A stretch of 20,616 bases of DNA from an uncultured Rhodoplanes sp. (GTDB lineage: Bacteria; Pseudomonadota; Alphaproteobacteria; Rhizobiales; Xanthobacteraceae): NCBI GenBank assembly GCA_936924235.1, contig CAKZHN010000540.1, positions 1 through 20,616 of the forward strand, read 5' to 3'. The notes beneath the pieces are model-generated. The model did no database searches. It was not told the origin of the DNA and worked only from the letters and a program-made list of their open reading frames with translations. Shown in pieces: positions 13,656 through 20,616 of this stretch (positions are counted from its first letter, which is position 1; every line of letters starts with the position of its first letter). A program made the position numbers and the translations under genes.

Positions 13656-14459
13656 ATGACCAAGCACGCTATCACCCGCGTCCGCCACGAGCCGCGCCGC
13701 CGTCTCCTGACCGTGCGGCAGGTCGAGCGCATTACGCCCGGCATGGCCCGCATCACGCTCGGCGGCGATCTCGCGGGCTTCCTCAGCGCGTCCTACGACG
13801 ACCACGTCAAGGTGTTTTTCCCGCTGCCGGGCGGCAGCAAGCCGACCCTGCCCGACCCCGCGCCGGAGGGCGCCGCCAACGGTGCGCTACGCTCGCCGGG
13901 CCGCGATTACACACCGCGCCGCTTCGATATCGGGCGCGACGAGCTCATCATCGACTTTGCGCTGCATGATGCTGGACCGGCGACGAGCTGGGCCTCGCAG
14001 GCCACCGCGGGCCAGCAGCTCGCGGTCGGCGGCCCGCGCGGCTCGTTCGTCGTCCCCGACGACTTCGATTGGTATCTGTTCGTGGGCGACGAGACCGCCC
14101 TGCCCGCGATCGGCCGGCGTCTCGAAGAGCTGCGTGAAGGCAGCCGCGCCATCGTGGTCGCCGCGGTGACCGGCCCCGAGGAGCAGCAGACGTTCGAAAG
14201 CCGCGCCAGGATCGAGACCGTGTGGGTGCATCGCCCGTTGTCGCGCGCCGAGGATCCGGCGCCGCTGCTCGACGCCGTGCGCACGCTGAAGCTGCCGCAG
14301 TCCGGCGACGGCTATTGCTGGGCGGCGGGCGAGTCGCAGACCGCGAAGCTCCTGCGGCAGCATCTCGTCGCCGAGCGAGGCTTCGACAAGGCGTGGGTCA
14401 AGGCCGCCGGCTACTGGAAGCGCGGCGCCACCGCCATCCACGAGACCCACAACGACTGA
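13656..14459 (+). CDS. Siderophore-interacting protein (ferric-siderophore reductase, ViuB/SIP family)
   Basis: This cytoplasmic FAD protein of 267 residues belongs to the family that releases iron from ferric siderophores by NAD(P)H-dependent reduction. The N-terminal half is the FAD-binding barrel with RDYTPRRF (83-90), the flavin-binding motif. The C-terminal half is the SIP domain: WYLFVGDETALPAIGRRLEEL, then YCWAAGESQTAKLLRQHL, and AWVKAAGYWKRG at the end. Possible starts are TTG 13602, ATG 13638 and ATG 13656. The last has AGGA about ten bases upstream and matches the family N terminus (ITRVRHE-RRRLLTV), so it is chosen. No siderophore synthesis or uptake gene is near, and no Fur box was evident. 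A hairpin follows the stop. Confidence 0.92.
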   Translation: MTKHAITRVRHEPRRRLLTVRQVERITPGMARITLGGDLAGFLSASYDDHVKVFFPLPGGSKPTLPDPAPEGAANGALRSPGRDYTPRRFDIGRDELIIDFALHDAGPATSWASQATAGQQLAVGGPRGSFVVPDDFDWYLFVGDETALPAIGRRLEELREGSRAIVVAAVTGPEEQQTFESRARIETVWVHRPLSRAEDPAPLLDAVRTLKLPQSGDGYCWAAGESQTAKLLRQHLVAERGFDKAWVKAAGYWKRGATAIHETHND

Positions 14460-14465
14460 CGCCGG

Positions 14466-14483
14466 ATGCCGCGAAAGCGGCAT
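14466..14483 (+). terminator. GAAA-loop hairpin after the siderophore-interacting protein gene
   Basis: ATGCCGC (14466-14472) and GCGGCAT (14477-14483) form a perfect 7-bp stem closed by a GAAA tetraloop, six bases after the stop. The following GCAAGCGTTTCGTT is only weakly T-rich, so termination may be partial. Confidence 0.55.
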
Positions 14484-14579
14484 GCAAGCGTTTCGTTAAG
14501 CACGCCGGCGCACAATGCGGGCTGCGCCTGAACCCGGGTCCGGCGCGACAGACCAATGGACGTCCAGGGAGTGACGGCC

Positions 14580-15191
14580 ATGTTCCCGCGTTTTCGTGCG
14601 TTTGCAGCCATGACGCTGGTTCTCGCCACGGCGCTGCCCGCGCTGGCGCAAGCTCGCAGCCAGGATCGCAGCCAAGCCCAGACCTATGAAATCCGCCAGC
14701 CCACCGGTCCGTGGCAGGTGCCGGGCGAGATCAGGCAGCCGACCGGCCCCTGGCAAAAGCCGGGCGACATCCAGGTGCCGAAAGGCATCCGGGCCGTGAA
14801 GGCGGTCGCGATCAGCCGCTGCGAGCGCCGCTTGAGCGTGATCGCCGACGCGTTGTTCGACTTCGACAAGTCGAACCTGCGTTCCGATGCCGAGGAGACG
14901 CTGCGCGCCGCAGCGCCCGAGATCAGGAAGATCGGCGGCACGCCGTCGCGGGTCGAAGGCCACACCGACGCCAAGGGCAACGACGCCTACAACATGAAGC
15001 TGTCGGAGGCGCGCGCCACCACGGTGCGCGACTGGATGGCGCGGCACGAATTGCTGCCGGCCGCAACGCCGATCAAAGGCTACGGCAAGACCGTGCCGGC
15101 CGCGCCCAATACGACGGCCGACGGCCGCGATGATCCGGTGGGCCGGCAGAAGAACCGCCGCGTCGAGGTGGTGTTCGATACCTGCAAGTGA
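14580..15191 (+). CDS. OmpA-family peptidoglycan-binding protein with proline-rich tandem repeats
   Basis: The 203-residue protein has a signal peptide (MFPRFRAFAAMTLVLA..., cleavage after ALA near residue 23). A short linker follows with two 13-residue repeats, EIRQPTGPWQVPG (37-49) and EIRQPTGPWQKPG (50-62), and a partial third (DIQVPKG). The OmpA C-terminal domain (about 87-200) shows DALFDFDKSNLRSDAEETL, VEGHTDAKGNDAYNMKLSEARA and GRQKNRRVEVVF, the residues that hold diaminopimelate of peptidoglycan. There is no lipobox and no beta-barrel, so it is likely a soluble periplasmic cell-wall-binding protein. AGGGAG at 14566-14571 fixes the start at 14580 rather than ATG 14556. It is probably transcribed alone. 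Confidence 0.92.
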   Translation: MFPRFRAFAAMTLVLATALPALAQARSQDRSQAQTYEIRQPTGPWQVPGEIRQPTGPWQKPGDIQVPKGIRAVKAVAISRCERRLSVIADALFDFDKSNLRSDAEETLRAAAPEIRKIGGTPSRVEGHTDAKGNDAYNMKLSEARATTVRDWMARHELLPAATPIKGYGKTVPAAPNTTADGRDDPVGRQKNRRVEVVFDTCK

Positions 15192-15207
15192 GCCCTTGCG
15201 AGGGGCG

Positions 15208-15231
15208 GTGACGCGCGGCTCGCGCCGTCAC
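15208..15231 (+). terminator. Hairpin after the OmpA-family gene
   Basis: GTGACGCGCG (15208-15217) pairs with CGCGCCGTCAC (15221-15231) with one bulged base and a GCT loop. The sequence after it (AACTTCTCCCTT) is pyrimidine-rich but has no T run. It starts 17 bases after the stop. Confidence 0.6.
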
Positions 15232-15284
15232 AACTTCTCCCTTACGTCGTGCATCATCCGCGGATCGCACGACGCGGAGGCAGC

Positions 15285-15674
15285 ATGATCGACCACATCG
15301 GCTTTCCGGTTTCCGACTACGCGCGCGCCAAGGCGTTCTACACCAAGGCGCTGGCGCCGCTCGGCTACACGCTGATCATGGAGGTGGGCGCCGAGCACAC
15401 CGAGGCCGGCGCGCCGGCTGCGGGCTTCGGTATCGACGGCAAGCCGGATTTCTGGATCGGCGGTGAGGGCGGGCTCGAGAAGGCCGTGCACGTCGCGATC
15501 CAATCCAAGGATCGCGCTGGCGTGGATGCGTTCCACAAGGCGGCGCTGGCGGCCGGCGGCAAGGACAACGGCGCACCGGGGCTGCGGCCGCACTATCACG
15601 CAAATTACTACGGGGCGTTCGTGCTCGATCCCGACGGCCACAACATCGAGGCCGTCTGCCACGCGCCGGGCTGA
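15285..15674 (+). CDS. VOC-family (glyoxalase/bleomycin-resistance fold) protein
   Basis: This 129-residue protein has the paired beta-alpha-beta-beta-beta modules of the vicinal oxygen chelate superfamily. It begins MIDHIGFPVSDYARAKAFYTKALAPLGY, the classic first module, and ends YYGAFVLDPDGHNIEAVCHAPG, the classic last strand. His4 and Glu of HNIEAV are at the positions of metal ligands in this superfamily. Members include glyoxalase I, dioxygenases and antibiotic-binding proteins; the reaction here cannot be told. GGAGG at 15276-15280 lies four bases before the ATG, so the start is sound. It is convergent with a small membrane protein gene, with six bases between the stops. Confidence 0.92.
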   Translation: MIDHIGFPVSDYARAKAFYTKALAPLGYTLIMEVGAEHTEAGAPAAGFGIDGKPDFWIGGEGGLEKAVHVAIQSKDRAGVDAFHKAALAAGGKDNGAPGLRPHYHANYYGAFVLDPDGHNIEAVCHAPG

Positions 15675-15680
15675 GCTGGC

Positions 15681-15929
15681 TTAGCCCCGCCAGCCGGGCG
15701 GCGGGCCGTGGCGCTCGATGGCGTCGACGATCTCGTGGTGCTTGCGGTCCTCGCGGGACATGTAGATCGCGATCACGGCGTGGGCCGATGGCACCAGCCA
15801 CAGCACCGGAAACGCGAAGCCCAGCAGAAGGCACGGCACGATCATCACGAAGTTGATGATCGCCGAGAAGACCTGCCCGTTGAGCAGCAGCGCCAGCGGC
15901 GGAATGAAGACGGCGAGGATGTAGATCAT
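15681..15929 (-). CDS. Small membrane protein, YqaE/Pmp3-like
   Basis: The protein has 82 residues: two hydrophobic helices (about 2-17 and 24-58, the second long enough to span twice) and a charged tail, EDRKHHEIVDAIERHGPPPGWRG. The pattern IPPLALLLNG ... AIINFVMIVPCLLLGFAFPVLWLVPSAHAVIAIY resembles the Pmp3/YqaE family (IPPL, IN, LG, P, HA), linked in yeast and plants to membrane potential and salt stress. The match is to a pattern remembered, not to an alignment. GGGGAC lies about eight bases upstream of the ATG. It is transcribed in the same direction as the next small membrane protein gene and argG, with a hairpin separating it from the former. Confidence 0.78.
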   Translation of the reverse strand: MIYILAVFIPPLALLLNGQVFSAIINFVMIVPCLLLGFAFPVLWLVPSAHAVIAIYMSREDRKHHEIVDAIERHGPPPGWRG

Positions 15930-15954
15930 CGGTCCGGTCCCCAGAGATCCCCAG

Positions 15955-15973
15955 GATCGCCCGGCGGGCGATC
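15955..15973. terminator. Perfect hairpin between two small membrane protein genes
   Basis: GATCGCCC (15955-15962) and GGGCGATC (15966-15973) form a perfect 8-bp stem with a three-base loop. It lies 53 bases after the stop of the 98-residue membrane protein gene (minus strand) and before the start of the next. No T run follows on either strand, so a terminator role is likely but unproven; a regulatory site is the alternative. Confidence 0.45.
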
Positions 15974-16025
15974 GGCGCCAGACATATAGGGACGCCCGGG
16001 CGCTTCGCCAGATACCGGGGGCGCG

Positions 16026-16322
16026 TCAGGGCTTGGGCGGCGCGTCCGGCTGCTCGGCGCGCTTCTGCTTCCAGAGCCACCAGGCGCCGGCGCCCAGCGC
16101 GGTCAGCCCCCAGGACGCAGCGGCAAAGATCAGCAGCGCCGAGAACGCGATCGGCGCGAACACGTACTGCACCACCTCGGTGCGCTCGCCGACCAGGAAC
16201 ACCGCCGAAAGGATGCCGGCGAGGAGGAAGGCGCCGGCCGCCAGATACGCGATCACCAGCAGTCCCCCGGCGACAAGCGCCGAGCCGGTGGCGAGCACGA
16301 TCTTGCCGAACAGGTTGCTCAT
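16026..16322 (-). CDS. Small two-helix membrane protein of unknown function
   Basis: The gene encodes 98 residues, starting at MSNLFGKIVLATGSALVAGG (ATG at 16322). A nearby upstream ATG at 16340 would add six residues. Hydrophobic stretches cover about 9-44 and 55-83, the second ending GAGAWWLWKQKRAEQ, followed by a Pro-rich tail. The layout suggests two or three membrane passes with a cytoplasmic C terminus. I do not recognise a family. It lies 61 bp downstream of the argG stop on the same strand and could be read from the argG promoter. No clear hairpin separates the two. Confidence 0.75.
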   Translation of the reverse strand: MSNLFGKIVLATGSALVAGGLLVIAYLAAGAFLLAGILSAVFLVGERTEVVQYVFAPIAFSALLIFAAASWGLTALGAGAWWLWKQKRAEQPDAPPKP

Positions 16323-16383
16323 GCTTGCCTTTTGCCGCATGCCCGCCCTTGCCGGCGCGCGACGGGTCGTCCGGCCGCCGCGC

Positions 16384-17634
<1,251 letters not shown>

Positions 17635-17788
17635 GATCGAACCCGCCCGCTCCTTCCCAGACAGCGCCCGGACTACACCGTAGAGTTGGCGCTGAAAAGG
17701 GCTTACAATTCTTCCAATTCCGTCGGCCGTTTTGAACCTTGTTGCGTTGCGGCCGGTTATCCATTCGCGCATTGCTATCGGGACAGCC

Positions 17789-19774
17789 GTGCCAAGAGTC
17801 AACAGCATCATCCACCGGGCGGTCCTCTACCGGGCGGTCTTCGGCATCGCCGCCGGAGCGGCGCTTCTGGCGTTGCCACTGTCCCCGGCCCAGGCCGACG
17901 ACTGGGAGGACTGCCGGTCGAACATTCCGGCCAAAGCCGAGGCCGGCTGTGGCGCGCTGATCGAGCGCGGGGGCTTGAGCGACGCCCAGCTTGGCGAGGC
18001 CTACAGCCGCCGCGGCATGGCGCTGCGGCAGCGCAACCAGCTCGACAACGCCCTCGCCGACATCACCAAGGCGCTGGAGCTCATCCCCAACGACTCGATG
18101 ACCTATACCAGGCGCGGCAGCATCCTTGCGGCGCGGCGCGATTTCGACAACGCGCTGAAGGATTTCGATCGCGCGCTTGAATTGAACCAGCTCAACTCCT
18201 CCGCGCTGACCTTTCGCGGCAATCTCCTGATGCAGACCGGCAAGCTCGATCAGGCTATTCCGGATTTCGACCGGGCCATTGCGATGGATCCGAACTATTC
18301 GGAGCCCTATTTCGGCCGCGGCCAGATTCGTCGCATGCGTGGCCAGCTTGATCTTGCGCTGGCCGATCTCAATCGCGCCATCGCGATCCTGCCGCGAACC
18401 CCTTTCCTGGTGGCGCGTGGCGACGTGTACAACGCCAAGGGCGAGCTTGATCGCGCGATCGCGGACTACGACCGCGCGATTGCGACAGAGCCGAACAACA
18501 AGTTTCTGCAGGAGCGCAAGCGCGTGGCTGTTGCGGCACGGGAGCAGCTTGGCGGCTCCGTACCGCAGCCCGCGGCGCCGGCCCAGCAACAGGCGGCCGC
18601 ACCGCCGGTCGCGCCCATCGCCCCGGTCACGCCGCCGCCTGCGGCCGGTGGACAGCAGACGCTGCAGGCGCGGGCTGGCGCGCTGTTCAGCCAGCGCAAA
18701 TACGACGACGCGCTGGCGCTGCTCGACGCCGAGATCCAGCGCGGACCGCAACCGAGGGAAGTCTACGTGATGCGCGGCCTCGTGCGCGAAGCCAAGAACC
18801 GGAAGGAGGAGGCGCTCGCCGATTTCGATCAGGCGGTACGGCTCGCGCCGAACGACGGCAAGGTCTACGCGTTCCGCGGAGACCTTCTGTTCCGGATGGC
18901 CCGGTACGATCAGGCGATGGCCGATTACGACCGCGCCATCGGGCTGGACGGCAGAGCCGCCGCTCCGTATGTCGGCCGCGGCACCATCTTCATGATCAGG
19001 AAGGATTACGACAAGGCGCGCAGCAGCTATGACCGCGCCATCGAGCTCGATCCCAAACAGGCCCCGGCGTTTCTCGGCAGGGGCATCGTGTTCGCGGCGC
19101 AAGGCGAGCACGACAAGGCGCTGGCCGAATTCGACCGTTCGCTCGCCATCAACCCGCGCTTCAGCGATGCCCTGGCGTATCGCGGCCTGAGTCTGCTGGT
19201 GAAGAGCCGCGTGGCCGAAGCCACGGCCGATTTCGACCGCGCGCTGGAGGCCAATCCCAACAATCCGATGGCCACCCTGGGCCGCGGCCTCTCGATGCTC
19301 GCGAGCGGCCAGCCCGATCGCGCGATCGTGGCCCTCGACCGCGTCATATCCGCAGGCCAGCCGACGGCGGCGATCCTCACGGCGCGCGGCAACGCGCACT
19401 TCCTGAAATCCAACGTCGATCTCGCAATGGCCGATTTCGAGCGCGCGCTGAACCTGAGCCCGACCTACGCGCCGGCGCTCACCGGCCGCGGCCGCGTCTG
19501 GCACAAGAAAGGCGACGACGACAAGGCGATGGCCGATTTCGACAAGTCGATCTCGCTCGACGACCGCAACATCGAAAGCCGTCTGGCGCGCGCCGACATC
19601 CAGGTGGCGCGGCGCAACCAAGACGCCGCGCTCGACGACCTCCACCGGATCGAGAACCTCAAGCCGCGCGACCTGTTCGAGGTGTTTGCTCAGACCGCCG
19701 CCAAGGCCAAGATCAAGCAGCTCGAGAACGACAGCTGCCGCAGCGGCGGGCAGCGCGACGCGCGCTGCCTCTAG
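17789..19774 (+). CDS. Secreted TPR-repeat protein
   Basis: The 661-residue protein has a signal peptide (about 1-38, cleavage after AQA) and is otherwise almost entirely tetratricopeptide repeats of 34 residues. I count five in the first block and ten in the second, separated by a linker of about 40 residues rich in Pro, Ala and Gln (near 262-305). The repeat consensus is close to RG-----G--D-A--D-DRAI-L-P. Cys pairs occur right after the signal peptide (DDWEDC, AGCG) and at the extreme C terminus (DSCRSG, ARCL), possibly disulfides in the periplasm. It should be a protein-binding scaffold; partners are unknown. I choose GTG 17789 (GGGAC upstream); TTG 17732 would add 19 residues before the signal peptide. 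Start certainty is moderate. Confidence 0.88.
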   Translation: MPRVNSIIHRAVLYRAVFGIAAGAALLALPLSPAQADDWEDCRSNIPAKAEAGCGALIERGGLSDAQLGEAYSRRGMALRQRNQLDNALADITKALELIPNDSMTYTRRGSILAARRDFDNALKDFDRALELNQLNSSALTFRGNLLMQTGKLDQAIPDFDRAIAMDPNYSEPYFGRGQIRRMRGQLDLALADLNRAIAILPRTPFLVARGDVYNAKGELDRAIADYDRAIATEPNNKFLQERKRVAVAAREQLGGSVPQPAAPAQQQAAAPPVAPIAPVTPPPAAGGQQTLQARAGALFSQRKYDDALALLDAEIQRGPQPREVYVMRGLVREAKNRKEEALADFDQAVRLAPNDGKVYAFRGDLLFRMARYDQAMADYDRAIGLDGRAAAPYVGRGTIFMIRKDYDKARSSYDRAIELDPKQAPAFLGRGIVFAAQGEHDKALAEFDRSLAINPRFSDALAYRGLSLLVKSRVAEATADFDRALEANPNNPMATLGRGLSMLASGQPDRAIVALDRVISAGQPTAAILTARGNAHFLKSNVDLAMADFERALNLSPTYAPALTGRGRVWHKKGDDDKAMADFDKSISLDDRNIESRLARADIQVARRNQDAALDDLHRIENLKPRDLFEVFAQTAAKAKIKQLENDSCRSGGQRDARCL

Positions 19775-19783
19775 CCGGCGGGC

Positions 19784-19799
19784 CTGAAGCGCTCTTCAG
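19784..19799. terminator. Short hairpin between convergent genes
   Basis: CTGAAG (19784-19789) pairs with CTTCAG (19794-19799) around CGCT. It lies ten bases after the TPR gene stop and 28 bases from the stop of the convergent small secreted protein gene. The stem is short and no T run follows, so it is a weak candidate. Confidence 0.4.
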
Positions 19800-19826
19800 C
19801 CGCAGATTGGCTTGGTCGCAGGCTTG

Positions 19827-20135
19827 TTAGTCGCAAACCTGGATGCGCGGACGCACCCACATGCCGCGATAGCCGTCCCAGGTCGGCTCGCCGCGGGTCC
19901 AGTAGCAGCGCGGCCCGGGCGCCACGTAGACCGGCGCGGGCTCGGCCACATAGGCCGGCGGCGGCGCGTAATAGCGGGGCTGGGCCGCAGCCGCACCGAC
20001 CATGGCGCCGACCGCGAGACCGCCGATGACACCGGCGGCGATCGCACCGCCTCGGTCGCCGGCGTAAGCCGGCTGGGACACCGTTCCGGCAACCGCGATG
20101 GCGGCCGCCGCAGCAACGATCAAGGCCTTGCGCAT
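19827..20135 (-). CDS. Small secreted glycine/proline-rich protein of unknown function
   Basis: The gene encodes 102 residues. A signal peptide (MRKALIVAAAAAIAVAG..., cleavage after AYA near residue 25) is followed by a glycine-zipper-like stretch, GGAIAAGVIGGLAVGAMVGAA, that could insert in or associate with a membrane. A Pro/Tyr/Ala-rich segment (YYAPPPAYVAEPAPVYVAPGP) and a short C-terminal part come next, with RCYWTRGEPTWDGYRGMWVRPRIQVCD-type composition holding two Cys that may pair. The C-terminal pattern CYW-R-E-WDGYRG-WVR-RIQVC recurs in small rhizobial envelope proteins of unknown role. A GGGGG run lies about 11 bases before the ATG. A 15-bp palindrome sits in its leader. Confidence 0.8.
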   Translation of the reverse strand: MRKALIVAAAAAIAVAGTVSQPAYAGDRGGAIAAGVIGGLAVGAMVGAAAAQPRYYAPPPAYVAEPAPVYVAPGPRCYWTRGEPTWDGYRGMWVRPRIQVCD

Positions 20136-20157
20136 GATGGGATGGACCCCCTTTAAG

Positions 20158-20172
20158 CGGCCGACTCGGCCG
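20158..20172. repeat. 15-bp palindrome upstream of the small secreted protein gene
   Basis: CGGCCGA (20158-20164), one base, then TCGGCCG (20166-20172): a perfect dyad 23-37 bases before the start at 20135 on the minus strand. It could be an operator or an mRNA hairpin close to the ribosome site. The remaining bases up to 20392 show no gene or clear promoter that I can support. Confidence 0.5.
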
Positions 20173-20392
20173 TAAACTCTTGGGGCAATCGAAACACGGT
20201 GATGCTTACCAAGTCATGAACAGACGCGGCCGGCTTCGTTCATGTTGTGCGCAAAATCACACCGAACGGCGACCCACTGCTGCGATGCGGCAATGCACCT
20301 CAATCGACTGCGGCAGAATGGCTGCTGTTCCGTCCGCAATGTGGTTAAGCTTTGGTTACGGGTGCACGATCCGCTAGCCGGGTGGAAGTCGC

Positions 20393-20616
20393 ATGCAAGC
20401 GTACATTCAAGGCCGCAACGTCAATCTCACGTTTCGGCCGCCGAACCGCGGACCGGTCCGCGCGCTGTCCAACTTCGATATCGATATCGGCGAGGGCGAG
20501 TTTCTCTCCATCGTCGGCCCCTCGGGCTGCGGCAAGAGCACGTTCCTCAACGTGCTGCTCGGCTTGATCAAGCCAGACTCCGGCGACATCCGGATGGGCG
20601 GCAAGCCGATCGCGGG
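20393..20616 (+). CDS. ABC transporter ATP-binding protein, partial (nitrate/sulfonate/taurine type)
   Basis: This is the first 74 codons of an ATPase running off the window end. It reads MQAYIQGRNVNLTFRPPNRG, then VRALSNFDIDIGEGEFLSIVGPSGCGKSTFLNVLLGL with the Walker A motif GPSGCGKST at 42-50, then IKPDSGDIRMGGKPI. The spacing of ALSNFDIDIGEGEF before Walker A and the short N terminus match SsuB/TauB/NrtD-like ATPases that energise import of sulfonates, nitrate or related anions. The Walker B, signature and H-loop motifs lie beyond the end. GGAAG at 20384-20388 is close to the ATG. Permease and binding-protein genes probably follow downstream; the substrate cannot be told. Confidence 0.9.
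   Translation, partial: MQAYIQGRNVNLTFRPPNRGPVRALSNFDIDIGEGEFLSIVGPSGCGKSTFLNVLLGLIKPDSGDIRMGGKPIA

Noticed and set aside
20352..20567. A 71-codon plus-strand frame near the right edge
   Set aside because: It is the +1-shifted shadow of the truncated ABC ATPase starting at 20393, whose Walker A motif is clear.

Overview
The window looks like a chromosomal segment of a GC-rich alphaproteobacterium of the Rhizobiales/Hyphomicrobiales (Bradyrhizobium/Xanthobacteraceae-like). The basis is uniformly high GC, a compact sdhCDAB operon, many small secreted proteins of a rhizobial type, and a GC-rich nested palindrome of the kind scattered in such genomes. I see no tRNA, rRNA, CRISPR array, insertion sequence or phage gene, and no gene-free stretch longer than about 260 bp. 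The window ends inside a transporter gene.

Layout. 1-534: small secreted protein of unknown function. 535-768: palindromic repeat element between convergent genes. 769-1881 (-): leuB, divergent from an EamA-type exporter (1987-2847). 2927-3655: DUF1003 membrane protein. 3665-5408 (-): a Met/Lys/Asp-rich periplasmic peptide, a cytochrome b561 and a Tat-exported molybdopterin oxidoreductase; together they resemble the methionine-rich-peptide / YedY-type system for scavenging reactive chlorine. 5580-8191: a mesaconyl-CoA-hydratase-like MaoC protein followed by an FAD-dependent dehydrogenase. 8243-9789 (-): Cu/Zn superoxide dismutase sodC and a LysR-type regulator. 10022-13502: sdhC-sdhD-sdhA-sdhB. 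13656-15674: siderophore-interacting flavoprotein, OmpA-family lipoprotein-like or periplasmic protein, VOC protein. 15681-17634 (-): two small membrane proteins and argG. 17789-19774: secreted protein with about 15 TPRs. 19827-20135 (-): small glycine-rich secreted protein. 20393-end: start of an ABC transporter ATPase.

How it fits together. Much is housekeeping: leucine (leuB) and arginine (argG) synthesis and the TCA/respiratory complex II. Around it sits an envelope oxidative-defence theme: SodC, the Met-rich peptide with its presumed methionine sulfoxide reductase and electron donor.

The two points most worth following are (i) the three-gene Met-rich peptide / cytochrome b561 / Mo-enzyme module, with an intrinsic terminator separating the peptide gene from the enzyme genes, and (ii) two identically spaced dyads, TTCG-N7-CGAA, in the lysR-sdhC intergenic region. 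One overlaps the predicted lysR -10 box, which suggests an autoregulated LysR protein that may also control succinate dehydrogenase. All function calls rest on sequence reading alone.
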